NCBI RefSeq assembly: GCF_042660675.1
Contig: NZ_JBHSUL010000005.1
Coordinates: forward strand, 1 to 64,000
Length of the DNA: 64,000 bases
Origin: Marinilactibacillus sp042660675
GTDB lineage: Bacteria > Bacillota > Bacilli > Lactobacillales > Carnobacteriaceae_A
Direction of reading: 5' to 3'
Positions 43,105-52,946 of this stretch are shown piece after piece; position 1 is the stretch's first letter; each line of letters opens with the position of its first letter. A program made the translations under genes and the position numbers. The notes under the pieces were generated by a model. That model was not told the origin of the DNA. It made no database searches and worked only from the letters and a program-made list of their open reading frames with translations.

Positions 43105-43668
43105 ATGCTACTTTCGCCACTTAGATTTTGCCATCAGCTCTTAACAGATTCTATTTCATACGGAGACACGGTTATTGATGCAACCGTTGGAAATGGTCAC
43201 GACACAGTCAAACTTGCTCAACTTGTCGGAAAAACTGGAAAAGTTTATGGTTTTGATATACAAGATTCTGCAATTGAAGAAACGAAGAAAAAAGTTCTTT
43301 TAACTGGACTGAATACTCAAGTTGAATTGATCCACGATGGTCATGAACAATTAAAGAACTATATAGGTACGGATGCGATTCAAGCCGTGGTCTTCAATCT
43401 CGGCTACTTACCAAAGAGTGACAAAACCATTATTACACTTCCAGACACAACATTGTCTGCAATAGAACAAAGTCTAGATAGCTTAACGCCTGGTGGACTA
43501 GTTGTTATTATGGTTTATTACGGACATGACGGTGGACAAGAAGAGAAAAATGCTGTGGAGTCTTATCTAAAGACACTCCCTCAAGAAGACTACTCAGTGC
43601 TTAGATACGGATTCATGAATCAAAAAAATACCCCTCCATTTCTTATTGCTATTGAAAAAAAAAGGTAA
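43105..43668 (+). CDS. mnmM: tRNA mnm5U methyltransferase MnmM (YtqB family)
   Basis: SAM-dependent Rossmann methyltransferase. Motif I reads DATVGNGHDTVKLAQLVG, then VYGFDIQ, and the family motif FNLGYLPKSDK replaces motif IV. These match YtqB/MnmM, which in Gram-positives methylates nm5(s2)U34 of tRNA. Two starts are possible: ATG at 43069 (AAGGGA upstream) and ATG at 43105 (AAAGG upstream). The latter (MLLSPLRFCHQLL) fits the family N-terminus better. Confidence 0.88.
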   Translation: MLLSPLRFCHQLLTDSISYGDTVIDATVGNGHDTVKLAQLVGKTGKVYGFDIQDSAIEETKKKVLLTGLNTQVELIHDGHEQLKNYIGTDAIQAVVFNLGYLPKSDKTIITLPDTTLSAIEQSLDSLTPGGLVVIMVYYGHDGGQEEKNAVESYLKTLPQEDYSVLRYGFMNQKNTPPFLIAIEKKR

Positions 43669-43672
43669 GTAA

Positions 43673-43706
43673 AAAGCCATATCCCTGTGATTAGGGATAT
43701 GGCTTT
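43673..43706. terminator. Bidirectional terminator between mnmM and the nucleoside ABC operon
   Basis: Perfect 14-bp stem AAAGCCATATCCCT / AGGGATATGGCTTT with a six-base loop, between convergent genes. Confidence 0.9.
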
Positions 43707-43709
43707 CGT

Positions 43710-44666
43710 TTATTTTGTTTTAATATAGGTTTGTCCAAGTCTTGCTGGTGCTTCAGATTTTCCAATTACGCCTACAAGTACAATGATTGTCAATAAGTAT
43801 GGCATAACTAGTAACCATATTGTTGGTATATTTTGAATAATTGGTATATACGTACCGATACGCGCTAGACTTTGTGCAAAACCAAAGAATATCGCAGCAC
43901 CCATAACACCCAATGGATTCCATTTACCGAAGATCATTGCGGCCATAGCGATAAATCCTTGACCGGCAATGGTTAGAATACCAAACTCATTAGAGATCGC
44001 TTGAGCTTGAATCGCGCCACCCATGCCTCCAAGTAATCCTGAAATCAAAACTCCAGAGTATTTCATAAGATAGACTTTAATTCCCAATGTCTCAGCAGCA
44101 TGAGGATGTTCCCCAACTGAACGGAGCCTTAGACCAAATCTTGTTTTAAAAAGAATGAACCAAGAAAGGATTGCTACTATGATACCAAAATATGCTGGTC
44201 CTGAAGTGTTTTCAAAGAAAATCGGTCCAATAATTGGAATTCGATCAAGTAAGAAAATACTCGTTCTACCGAATGACTCAGGTAACGGACCTGTTTGAGC
44301 AGCTCCAAAAATGGCTCTTGTCAAAAAGACACCTAACGCCGGTGCAGCTAAGTTGATCACTGTACCAGAAATAATATGATCTGCCCTAAGATTAATTGTC
44401 GCTACTGCATGAATGATAGAAAACAGCACCCCGATAAGCCCTCCTGCGAGTAAGCCCATCCATGGAGTCCAACCTCCGAAAGTTGCAGCAAATTGAATAT
44501 TAAACACCGCAGACATGAAAGCCCCCATAACCATGATACCCTCAAGACCGATATTTACGACACCACTTCGCTCAGAAAACGTTCCACCGAGAGCTGTGAG
44601 TATTAATGGAGCTGCATAGATTAACGAACTTGAAACAATCAGTTGAATGATACTTAAAGCGTTCAT
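43710..44666 (-). CDS. nupQ: Nucleoside ABC transporter permease (YufQ/NupQ-like)
   Basis: Membrane permease of 318 residues of the BPD-transp-2 type, with GGTFSERSGVVNIGLEGIMVMGAF near the N-terminus and GEHPHAAETLGIKV in the coupling loop. With the partner permease it forms the channel of a BMP-type nucleoside importer. Last gene of nupNOPQ; overlaps nupP by four bases. Confidence 0.92.
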   Translation of the reverse strand: MNALSIIQLIVSSSLIYAAPLILTALGGTFSERSGVVNIGLEGIMVMGAFMSAVFNIQFAATFGGWTPWMGLLAGGLIGVLFSIIHAVATINLRADHIISGTVINLAAPALGVFLTRAIFGAAQTGPLPESFGRTSIFLLDRIPIIGPIFFENTSGPAYFGIIVAILSWFILFKTRFGLRLRSVGEHPHAAETLGIKVYLMKYSGVLISGLLGGMGGAIQAQAISNEFGILTIAGQGFIAMAAMIFGKWNPLGVMGAAIFFGFAQSLARIGTYIPIIQNIPTIWLLVMPYLLTIIVLVGVIGKSEAPARLGQTYIKTK

Positions 44667-45754
44667 ACGTCTCCTCCTTGCGAAGTTGAGCTAGCAGTTT
44701 GTTTTTTTGCTGCTCTTTTATCTATAAAATAACGAATAATATAATTAGCGCCTACAAAGAAAATAATAGCAGCTATAACAATATTGGCCATTTCATCTGG
44801 CACCCCTGCCTGATTCGGCATGAACCCAGCTCCGATGTTTAAAACACCGAATAAAATAGAAGAGAAGAAAATACCAAAAGGATTGCCTAGTCCAAGTAAA
44901 GCAACCGCGATACCATTGAATCCGATATCTGGTAATCCTCCTTGAGTAAAGATATTTCCAAATGTTCCGAGTCCGTGAATGGCCCCACCTAAACCAGCTA
45001 AAGCACCACTTAAAAACATAGATAGAATAATATTTTTTTCAGCACTCATTCCAGCATATTTTGAAGCAGAAGCGTTTAATCCAACTGCGCGAATTTCAAA
45101 ACCGGCAGTTGTTTTCGTCATGAACACCCAGTAAAGAATGACTACGACGATAGCAATAAAGAATCCAACATTTAATCTTGAATTCTGTGTTAAAGTAGAC
45201 AGCCACTGGAATCCCATGTTGGCATTCTCACCAACTCTCGCTGTTGTATTTCCAGCTTCTGATAAAACGTTTCTGATTAGATAATTGGTCACTTGTAAGG
45301 CTGTATAATTCAGCATAATACTAACGATAACTTCACTCGTTCCAAAATAAGCACGCAAGAAACCAGCAATTGATGCCCAAACTGCACCAACAAGTAATCC
45401 TACACCTAGACTGAGCGTTAATAAAAGAATTCTAGGTAAATCAGGAAATGCTAATGCAACCCAAACTGCACTCACCCAACCAGCTAAAGCTTGTCCAGCA
45501 ATTCCGATGTTAAAGAAACCGGCTTGGAAAGCTAAAGCAAATCCTAATCCTGTGAAGGTTAGTGCGGTTGCTTGTCTAAGTGCTTCCCCAATGAAATACG
45601 GACTTTGGAAGACGCTGACGATCATCGCTCTATAAGCTTCAACTGGATTATATCCAAATGCCAGCATAAGAATGGCTCCAAATAAAAACCCGAACAAGAT
45701 AGACATGATAGGAACGATTAAACTACTTAAAAAACCTTTACTTTGTCGAATCAA
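44663..45754 (-). CDS. nupP: Nucleoside ABC transporter permease (YufP/NupP-like)
   Basis: Permease of 363 residues with about nine helices, including GLGFALAFQAGFFNIGIAGQ and the coupling motif VGLNASASKYAGM, and a poly-charged C-terminal tail. Pairs with NupQ. Overlaps the ATPase gene upstream by 17 bp, indicating coupled translation. Confidence 0.92.
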   Translation of the reverse strand: MIRQSKGFLSSLIVPIMSILFGFLFGAILMLAFGYNPVEAYRAMIVSVFQSPYFIGEALRQATALTFTGLGFALAFQAGFFNIGIAGQALAGWVSAVWVALAFPDLPRILLLTLSLGVGLLVGAVWASIAGFLRAYFGTSEVIVSIMLNYTALQVTNYLIRNVLSEAGNTTARVGENANMGFQWLSTLTQNSRLNVGFFIAIVVVILYWVFMTKTTAGFEIRAVGLNASASKYAGMSAEKNIILSMFLSGALAGLGGAIHGLGTFGNIFTQGGLPDIGFNGIAVALLGLGNPFGIFFSSILFGVLNIGAGFMPNQAGVPDEMANIVIAAIIFFVGANYIIRYFIDKRAAKKQTASSTSQGGDV

Positions 45755-47318
45755 CTACATCCTTCTCCTTTCCTTTTTGTTCTGCTTGATCTTGTGCATC
45801 ACTTAAGGAAACTCCGGCCATAAGTAATCCTAGTTCTGATTCTGATGTATCTTTAGCATTAACGATAGCGATGATTTTCCCATCGTACATAACTGCGATT
45901 CGGTCTGAAACATTCATGACTTCATCCAGTTCATAACTCATCAAGAGAACGGCTTTTCCATTATCTCTGAGCTCAACTAAGCGCTTGTGAATATACTCGA
46001 TGGCTCCAACATCTAATCCACGAGTTGGTTGTGCTGCAATTAATAAAGCAGGGTCTCTATCTACTTCTCTAGCAATGATGGCTTTTTGTTGATTTCCCCC
46101 AGATAAAGAGGCAGCTGAATGTTCTTCACTAGGTGTACGAACATCAAATTCTTCAATCAATCTTTTCGCATGTATTTTAATTTCTTTATAGTTCAAGAAT
46201 CCATGCTTACTAAATGGTTTTTTATAGTATGTTTGAAGTGCAATATTCTCTTCCAAAGACATTGGTAAGATCAAACCAAATTTCTGACGGTCTTCTGGTA
46301 TATGCCCCAGTCCCGCTTCAGTAATTTTTCTTGGTTTCAAGTTCGTTACATTTTTGCCATCTAATTCAATACTTCCATTACTTGATTTAGTAAGCCCAGA
46401 CAAAGCCTGAATCAGTTCTGACTGACCGTTTCCATCTACCCCTGCAATTCCAAGAATTTCCCCAGCCTGTACTTCAAAGCTGATATTCTTCACTGCGTCA
46501 AATCCTCGTGTTTCTTTTACAGTTAAGTCTTTAACTTTCAAAACGGTTCCTGATGGATTAGCAGGCTTTTTATCCACTTTAAAGGATACGGAACGTCCTA
46601 CCATCATGTCAGCAAGTTCTTGTTGCGATGTTCCAGCTACATCAACCGTATTAATACTTTTTCCTCTTCGGATAACAGTACATCTATTGGATACTTGTTT
46701 GATTTCATCAAGCTTGTGCGTGATTAAAATAATTGATTTGCCTTCATTGACCAATTTATTCATAATGCCCATTAATTCTTGAATTTCTTGAGGTGTTAAA
46801 ACCCCTGTTGGTTCATCGAAGATAAGAATATCTGCTCCACGGTAAAGTGTTTTCAAAATCTCTACACGTTGTTGCATCCCTACAGAAATATTTTCCACAC
46901 GTGCGGAAGGATCTACTCTCAAACCATATTGATCTGACAGAGTCTGGATTTCTTTTTCTGCCTTTTTACGGTCGATATATCCAAATTTCGTTTTTTCTCT
47001 TCCTAGCATAATGTTTTCAGCTACAGTAAATTTATCCACCAACATAAAATGTTGATGCACCATACCAATACCTAATTCATTTGCTACATCTGGTGATGAT
47101 ATGTTTACAGACTGACCGTTCACTTTAATTTCTCCGGAAGTCGGCTCTAACAAACCAGACAAGATATTCATCAAAGTAGATTTCCCTGCACCATTTTCAC
47201 CTAAAAGTGCATGAATTTCACCTTTTCTTAAATCTAAATGGATATTATCATTTGCTCTAAATGTTCCAAATTCTTTTGTGATCCCACTCATCTCAATAAC
47301 ATGTTGTAATTCAGACAA
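45738..47318 (-). CDS. nupO: Nucleoside ABC transporter ATP-binding protein, double NBD (YufO/NupO-like)
   Basis: ATPase of 526 residues with two nucleotide-binding domains. The first has Walker A GENGAGKST (near residue 40) and a variant signature ISVGMQQ. The second has a degenerate Walker A (GVDGNGQSE, lacking the Lys-Ser/Thr) but an intact LSGGNQQ signature. This asymmetry is usual in ribose/BMP-type importers. Energises uptake through NupPQ. Confidence 0.93.
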   Translation of the reverse strand: MSELQHVIEMSGITKEFGTFRANDNIHLDLRKGEIHALLGENGAGKSTLMNILSGLLEPTSGEIKVNGQSVNISSPDVANELGIGMVHQHFMLVDKFTVAENIMLGREKTKFGYIDRKKAEKEIQTLSDQYGLRVDPSARVENISVGMQQRVEILKTLYRGADILIFDEPTGVLTPQEIQELMGIMNKLVNEGKSIILITHKLDEIKQVSNRCTVIRRGKSINTVDVAGTSQQELADMMVGRSVSFKVDKKPANPSGTVLKVKDLTVKETRGFDAVKNISFEVQAGEILGIAGVDGNGQSELIQALSGLTKSSNGSIELDGKNVTNLKPRKITEAGLGHIPEDRQKFGLILPMSLEENIALQTYYKKPFSKHGFLNYKEIKIHAKRLIEEFDVRTPSEEHSAASLSGGNQQKAIIAREVDRDPALLIAAQPTRGLDVGAIEYIHKRLVELRDNGKAVLLMSYELDEVMNVSDRIAVMYDGKIIAIVNAKDTSESELGLLMAGVSLSDAQDQAEQKGKEKDVVDSTK

Positions 47319-47501
47319 AAGATGGCCTCCTCATTCAAATTATTTAAATTAATTCTGATGTTTTCTCATTATCTTACATCGTGAACCCGTATTCAAGCTT
47401 CTTTAAAGTATTTCATTCGAAAAAAGACTCATTTCAAGATATTGTGCTAAAAAATTCATATTATCTGTCTACTAATTGTATTGAGTTTTTCGCTCTAAAA
47501 A

Positions 47502-47525
47502 AGCGCCGGTCACACGACCAGCGCT
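47502..47525 (-). terminator. Partial terminator between nupN and nupO
   Basis: Minus-strand AGCGCTGGTC / GACCGGCGCT, ten pairs with one G-T, four-base loop, then six T. Placed inside the operon, it probably keeps the binding lipoprotein in excess over the membrane and ATPase subunits. Confidence 0.8.
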
Positions 47526-47568
47526 CTTTTATTCAATTTCAAATCGTCTTTAACAGAGTTATCGTACC

Positions 47569-48639
47569 TTACTCTCCCGGAGTTTCTGAAACTTCAATGT
47601 CTCCACTGATAATAGATTCCATAGCTTCTTGAACGGCAGTCCAAGCTTCTTCAGACATGTTCCCTTCAGTAACACCAACACCATCTTCAGCTAAACCGTA
47701 AATTAAGTTTTCTCCGCCTTGGAAGCCTTCATCTCTTGCTTCGTTTGAAGCCAATTGAATCGCTGCTCCTACACCTTTAAGAGAAGAAGTTAATGTTAAG
47801 TTTCCACCTGAGTATTCGCCTAATTCTTCTTGATCACGGTCTACTCCAATTACCCACAATTGTCTATCTGATCCTGATTCCATTAAATCAGCAGCTTCTG
47901 TAAATACGCCATTACCTACAGCACCTGAAGCGTGATAAATGATATCCGCTCCTGCTGAGTACATACCAGCAGCAATTTGTTGTCCAATCGCTGCATCAGA
48001 GAATGATTCAGCGTAGCGAACTTCTACTTCAATATTTTCGTCAACTGATTTAACGCCTTCAACAAATCCAGCTTCGAACTTATCAATAACTGGTCCAGCG
48101 ATACCACCGATAAATCCAACTTTGTTCGTCTCAGTCGTGTGTGCCGCTGCAACACCTACTAAATATGCCGCTTCATTATCACGGAAGTTCAATGAAATAA
48201 CATTATCCGCTTCAACCACTGAATCGATGATTCCAAAGTGTTGGTTAGGATTACTGTTTGCAACATCTTCAACCGCTTCTGCTAGTTGAAAACCAACTCC
48301 GTAGATAATATCAAAATCTGCTTGTATTGCTTGATTCAAGTTCGGTACAAAGTCTTGTGCATCATTTGATTGGAAGTAATCTACTGCATCAGCTCCATAT
48401 CCATTTTCGTCTGCCCAAGCTTGCATACCTTCCCAAGCTGATTGGTTAAATGAACGGTCATCTACACCACCTTCATCTGTTACCATACCAAGTTTGAATT
48501 CTGCTGTTTCTTCAGTATCTGGGGTAGCATTATCATCAGCAGGTGTTGAGCCTGTATCACTTGCGTCTTGTCCCTGGCAAGCTGCTAATAGCATAGCAGA
48601 TGCTCCAATTGCAAAAAGATTTCTTAATTTAGTAGTCAT
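47569..48639 (-). CDS. nupN: BMP-family nucleoside-binding lipoprotein (YufN/NupN-like)
   Basis: Lipoprotein of 356 residues: lipobox LLAAC near residue 20, Asp/Thr-rich linker, then the BMP/PnrA periplasmic-binding fold (LGMVTDEGGVDDRSFNQSAWEG, then VGFIGGIAGPVIDKFEAGF and VIGVDRDQ). It captures purine nucleosides for NupOPQ; guanosine-type substrates are known for B. subtilis NupN. Ribosome-binding site GGAGG. Confidence 0.93.
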   Translation of the reverse strand: MTTKLRNLFAIGASAMLLAACQGQDASDTGSTPADDNATPDTEETAEFKLGMVTDEGGVDDRSFNQSAWEGMQAWADENGYGADAVDYFQSNDAQDFVPNLNQAIQADFDIIYGVGFQLAEAVEDVANSNPNQHFGIIDSVVEADNVISLNFRDNEAAYLVGVAAAHTTETNKVGFIGGIAGPVIDKFEAGFVEGVKSVDENIEVEVRYAESFSDAAIGQQIAAGMYSAGADIIYHASGAVGNGVFTEAADLMESGSDRQLWVIGVDRDQEELGEYSGGNLTLTSSLKGVGAAIQLASNEARDEGFQGGENLIYGLAEDGVGVTEGNMSEEAWTAVQEAMESIISGDIEVSETPGE

Positions 48640-48956
48640 TACGAAATTCCTCCAATTAAAGTTGTATGTAGAGCTGCTCCTGAATCAGAATTTAACATAG
48701 TTGTTTAATCCACCAAATTCATTCCACAATTCTTTGTTTCTTATCTCGAATTAATAGTAACATCTTTGTAAAGAAAAATAAAGCCTAAATACGATTAATT
48801 AATGAGCTACTGATTCAGAACGTTCACATGAAACCGCTCTATACCCGTACGTTCGGAAAATGATACCGGATTTTTTCATATTTTATGGCTTTTTGCACAA
48901 AAAAAGAATGTAGAGATTTTGTCATCTTCTCTACATTCTTTACATTAAATTCATTT
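48640..48956. other. Intergenic region between nupN and ftsK
   Basis: About 317 bp. Contains the nupN ribosome-binding site and upstream promoter region (no convincing -35/-10 pair) and the ftsK terminator at 48903-48941. No purine riboswitch motif or gene is visible. Confidence 0.5.
48903..48941 (-). terminator. Terminator of the FtsK/SpoIIIE gene
   Basis: AAAGAATGTAGAGA pairs with TCTCTACATTCTTT (14 bp); on the minus strand it is followed by TTTTTTT. Confidence 0.9.
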
Positions 48957-51299
48957 TTACTCTAAAATATTTTCCGCTGAATCCATTTCAGGCTGAATGA
49001 GTACTTCTCTAGGTTTTGAACCTTCAGATTGTCCAACGACACCTCTATCTTCCATTTCATCAACGATTCGTGCTGCTCTGTTATATCCAATTCTAAATCT
49101 TCTTTGTAGTAGCGAAATACTTGCTGTTTGCATATCGACAACTAAAGCTACTGCTTCTTCATATAATTCGTCCTCGGCTTCTCCCTGACTGACGACTGGT
49201 TCATCTTTTGGAATCATTTCTTCTACATAATTAGCTTCCTGCTGTTCCTTAACGAAGTGAACGATCGCTTCTACTTCTTCATCAGAGATAAAGGCACCCT
49301 GCACACGGTTCGGTTTATTCTCGCCCATCGGCTGGAATAGCATGTCCCCTCTTCCAAGAAGTTTCTCAGCCCCGTTTCCATCTAGAATCGTTCTAGAGTC
49401 TGTACCGCTTGAAACAGCAAAGGCAATTCTTGAAGGAACATTCGCTTTAATGATACCCGTAATGACGTCTACAGACGGTCTTTGTGTTGCAAGAATCATA
49501 TGAATTCCAGCAGCTCTTGCCATTTGAGCTAGTCTTGTAATAGAGTCTTCAACATCATTTGAAGCCACCATCATCAAATCAGCAAGCTCATCTACAATAA
49601 CAACAATATAAGGAAGCGGCAGTAGCGCTTCTTCCATTTCTTCATTCTTTTTCTTGACGAATTGATTATATCCAGCCATATTTCTTGTTCCACTAGCAGC
49701 AAAGAGTTCATAACGTCTTTCCATTTCTTGAACCACTTTATGCAATGCCTGTGAAGCTTTTTTAGGGTTTGTCACAACCGGTGTCAATAAATGAGGAATT
49801 CCATTATAAACATTCAATTCAACCATTTTTGGGTCAATCATCATCAATTTAACTTCGTTCGGTTTCGCTTTAAGTAACAAACTGATGATAATTCCATTAA
49901 TTGCGACTGATTTCCCTGATCCAGTCGCTCCAGCTACTAACAAATGAGGCATTTTAGCTAGGTCAGCCATTGCGACATTCCCAGCAATATCTCTACCTAG
50001 TGGGACTTCAAGCAACTGATCTTTGTTATTGATCTGCCCTTCGATCACATCTCTAAATGAAACCATACTAACTTCTGAGTTTGGAACTTCAATTCCAATC
50101 AGTGCTTTACCAGGAATCGGGGCTTCCATACGAATATCTTTGGCCGCAAGTGCGAGTGCAATATCATCCGTCAATCCAACTACTTTACTAACTTTCACAC
50201 CTGTTGCTGGCTGAATTTCATATTTTGTTACAGCTGGACCAAGATTGGCTTTTGTGACTTTTGCTTTCACGCCAAAACTTTCAAAAGTCTCCTCTAGTTT
50301 TTTTACGTTTTCTTGGATAATCGAATACTCATCTGACTGATCCACAGGTTCTCTGACATTCAGTAATGAAATCGGAGGTAATTTGTATTGTTCATTCTCT
50401 TCTTCTCCAATTTCAAAATCGACTGTTCCTGTTTCCGTACTCACAGTTTCTTCTTTAGGTTCTTCCACTTTAGTATTCTGCTGAAATCCTTCGATTTTTA
50501 AAGCCATCTGACCAGCTAATACATCATCTGATTCCGTATCATCTATTAATGGCGTACTAGTATCTTCTTGTTCTTCTACTTGGAGTGCTTTAGCTTCTGG
50601 CTCTTCTATTACTCCTTTTTCGGCTCTCGTTCTCTTGGGTTTTTGAGATTTTTTTGATTTTTTCTTTTTACTTTTTCTAGAATGATGATTTTCTTTTATT
50701 CGACCAGCTAATTTTCCAGTGGATTCTATAAATTTACCGCCAGTAGAACGCAAGCGCTCAAGAAGGTTTTTATAAGATAACTGAAACATCGTCATAATTC
50801 CTATAAAGATAAACATAGCCATCATTAGATACGTTCCAACTGAAGAAAACAAGAAATAACTCGTTGCATAAAGAATAGCACCAATCATGCCGCCACCAAT
50901 ACTTTGTCCTATCGTTACACTAGTAAACTGCGGAACGAACATCCGCCAAGTCGCACTGATGATGTTGACATCAGCATTCATAATTGGAGAAAACAATTGT
51001 GCGTGCTGCCATACGACGAGCGCACAAAAAAGTAAGAATCCTCCGAGCCATCTTTGACTCTTCAAGCTTGGTTTCTTTCCTTTGATTAATAGATAAATTC
51101 CAATCAAGATAAATACAAACGATACAACTATGTAGGTTTCTCCCACGAAAATACGCAAAATATTGGCAAAGAAACGGCCTACAAACCCGAATTGCCCAAT
51201 TGCTAAAAAGTTTATAATCAATACAATAATGCCTACAAGTTCTGAAGAAACTTTGGATTGTTTCTTTTTAGGTCTTCCCCTTTTACGTGCCTGTGCCAT
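48957..51299 (-). CDS. ftsK: DNA translocase FtsK/SpoIIIE
   Basis: Septal DNA pump of 780 residues. Four N-terminal membrane helices (about 20-180) are followed by a basic/acidic linker (KKKKSKKSQK) and the motor domain, with Walker A GATGSGKSVAING and Walker B IVVIVDELADLM. A C-terminal gamma winged-helix (LQRRFRIGYNRAARIVDEME) reads polar DNA motifs. It moves chromosome ends through the closing septum. Divergent from the acylphosphatase gene. Confidence 0.96.
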   Translation of the reverse strand: MAQARKRGRPKKKQSKVSSELVGIIVLIINFLAIGQFGFVGRFFANILRIFVGETYIVVSFVFILIGIYLLIKGKKPSLKSQRWLGGFLLFCALVVWQHAQLFSPIMNADVNIISATWRMFVPQFTSVTIGQSIGGGMIGAILYATSYFLFSSVGTYLMMAMFIFIGIMTMFQLSYKNLLERLRSTGGKFIESTGKLAGRIKENHHSRKSKKKKSKKSQKPKRTRAEKGVIEEPEAKALQVEEQEDTSTPLIDDTESDDVLAGQMALKIEGFQQNTKVEEPKEETVSTETGTVDFEIGEEENEQYKLPPISLLNVREPVDQSDEYSIIQENVKKLEETFESFGVKAKVTKANLGPAVTKYEIQPATGVKVSKVVGLTDDIALALAAKDIRMEAPIPGKALIGIEVPNSEVSMVSFRDVIEGQINNKDQLLEVPLGRDIAGNVAMADLAKMPHLLVAGATGSGKSVAINGIIISLLLKAKPNEVKLMMIDPKMVELNVYNGIPHLLTPVVTNPKKASQALHKVVQEMERRYELFAASGTRNMAGYNQFVKKKNEEMEEALLPLPYIVVIVDELADLMMVASNDVEDSITRLAQMARAAGIHMILATQRPSVDVITGIIKANVPSRIAFAVSSGTDSRTILDGNGAEKLLGRGDMLFQPMGENKPNRVQGAFISDEEVEAIVHFVKEQQEANYVEEMIPKDEPVVSQGEAEDELYEEAVALVVDMQTASISLLQRRFRIGYNRAARIVDEMEDRGVVGQSEGSKPREVLIQPEMDSAENILE

Positions 51300-51473
51300 A
51301 AAATTACTCCTCTAATTCTATTCTTTTCCTGTTGATTATATCATGAAAACAAGGGGTACGGAAGTTCGTTCTTTTTTAAAGAACTTAATCGTACTCTATA
51401 CCGACATAACTTTTGACGTCTGATCTTATTTACCTGTAAACTCAAGATAATAAAACTTTTAGGAGGAACATGT

Positions 51474-51845
51474 ATGGGATCAATATTTGATGATTTTTTT
51501 AAAAAAGGACAGGAAAATACTGAGGCTGGGACAGTAGAATATATTAATGAACGACAACCTGATGTAAATAAAGACAAGATCTCTCTTAAAGTATTCGGAC
51601 GCGTTCAAGGTGTTGGATTTCGGTTTACGACTAAACAAGCAGCTGACGAGATTGGTGTCACTGGCATCGTGAGAAATGAACCAGATGGATCTGTTTATTC
51701 AGAAGCAATTGGTACACCCGATCAAATCGACAAATTCATTGACGCAGTGAGTAAAGGTCCTAGTCCGTCTGCTAAAGTTGACAAAGTTGTGGTTAAATTT
51801 GATCAAAATATTGAAGAAAAATCAAATTTTTCTCAGTCCAATTGA
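51474..51845 (+). CDS. acyP: Acylphosphatase with N-terminal extension
   Basis: Protein of 123 residues in which the acylphosphatase fold starts near residue 36. Catalytic Arg in GRVQGVGFRF and Asn in GIVRNEPDGSV are both present. The first 35 residues (FDDFFKKGQEN) are an extension absent from typical 90-residue enzymes. It hydrolyses acyl phosphates. The neighbour yidC is a frequent partner in Lactobacillales. AGGAGG precedes the ATG. Confidence 0.92.
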   Translation: MGSIFDDFFKKGQENTEAGTVEYINERQPDVNKDKISLKVFGRVQGVGFRFTTKQAADEIGVTGIVRNEPDGSVYSEAIGTPDQIDKFIDAVSKGPSPSAKVDKVVVKFDQNIEEKSNFSQSN

Positions 51846-51919
51846 AATCTCTTACTTTATAAGGTATAGTGAGAATTGGCGTTTTAACACTACTAACTCA
51901 CTTAAGGGATTGAATTATT

Positions 51920-52891
51920 TTGAAAAATAGAGCAAAAAAGTGGATACTTTCTCTCGGAATGCTATCCTTAGTCGTCTTCATGTCAGGATGTATCCGAATT
52001 GATCAGTCAACCGGAGAACCTGCAGGAAATATATCGCAATTCTTGTTTGACTATCTTGTACTTCCTACACAGCAATTCATTGAATTACTCAATAGTCTTT
52101 TAGGTAGTTATGGTTTGGCCATTATTGCCATTACGATTATCGTTCGTATCTTGATTTTACCATTAAGTATCAAGCAGCAACGTACGACACTGGAGCAACA
52201 AGTCAAGATGTCTGTAGTAAAACCAGCAGCCGATGAAATTCAAGCTGAAATGAAAGAATCAACTGACCCTAGACAAAAACAAGAGCTTCAAGCAGAACTA
52301 ATGGAACTTTATCGTGAAAACAATGTAAATATGCTTGGCGGCGTTGCCGGATGTTTCCCCCTACTGATTCAAATGCCTGTCTTCACTGCCATGTTCCAAG
52401 CGATTCGTATGTCAGAATCGATTCAGAACGCTACATTCTTAGGAATTGAACTAGGAACGCCTAGTATTCTACTTGCACTATTAACAGGTGCTGTTTACTA
52501 TGCACAATCTAGAGTTATGTTACTGGGTATGCCTGAAGAACAAAGAAAACAATCGAATACGATGATGTTAATGAACCCGATCATGTTAATGGTTATTTCC
52601 TTTACAAGTCCTGCAGGATTAGGTCTTTATTGGATGGTTGGTGGATTTGTTGCGATCGCACAATCTGCCATTACAACTTTTTATTACAAACCAAAAATTC
52701 AAGCAGAATTGAAAGAGAAGCACGGTGAAGTACAAGTCGTTGCCCGTAAGCCAAAAGCTCGCAAAACGGCCGAAAAAGTAGGACCATCTACTGGTATCAC
52801 TTCTTCAAACACTGCTTCTAATCGTAACCGAAAATCAGCAAGTCCTTTCGAAAATAAAAACAGACGCAATGAAGGTAAACAAAAGAAATAA
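51920..52891 (+). CDS. yidC: Membrane protein insertase YidC/OxaA, lipoprotein form
   Basis: Insertase of 323 residues. A lipoprotein signal with lipobox MSGC (near residue 24) is followed by five membrane segments of the Oxa1 family, including the first-helix Arg of IIVRILILPLS, and a basic C-terminal tail (KPKARK, RNRKSASPF) that contacts ribosomes. Start is TTG at 51920 with AAGGGA ten bases upstream. It inserts and folds membrane proteins with or without SecYEG. Confidence 0.95.
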   Translation: MKNRAKKWILSLGMLSLVVFMSGCIRIDQSTGEPAGNISQFLFDYLVLPTQQFIELLNSLLGSYGLAIIAITIIVRILILPLSIKQQRTTLEQQVKMSVVKPAADEIQAEMKESTDPRQKQELQAELMELYRENNVNMLGGVAGCFPLLIQMPVFTAMFQAIRMSESIQNATFLGIELGTPSILLALLTGAVYYAQSRVMLLGMPEEQRKQSNTMMLMNPIMLMVISFTSPAGLGLYWMVGGFVAIAQSAITTFYYKPKIQAELKEKHGEVQVVARKPKARKTAEKVGPSTGITSSNTASNRNRKSASPFENKNRRNEGKQKK

Positions 52892-52901
52892 TATAATGAA
52901 A

Positions 52902-52946
52902 AAAGAGTCACAGGCTAAGGCATTACTCCTCAGCTTGTGGCTCTTT
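52902..52946. terminator. Bidirectional terminator overlapping the kinase 3' end
   Basis: AAAGAGTCACAGGCTAAGG pairs with CCTCAGCTTGTGGCTCTTT with two mismatches; A-run before and T-run after. The right arm lies within the last codons of the histidine kinase gene, so transcription units are tightly packed. Confidence 0.85.

Noticed and set aside
48640..48800. Purine riboswitch upstream of the nucleoside importer
   Set aside because: No purine aptamer core (paired loops and the conserved junction) could be found on the minus strand.
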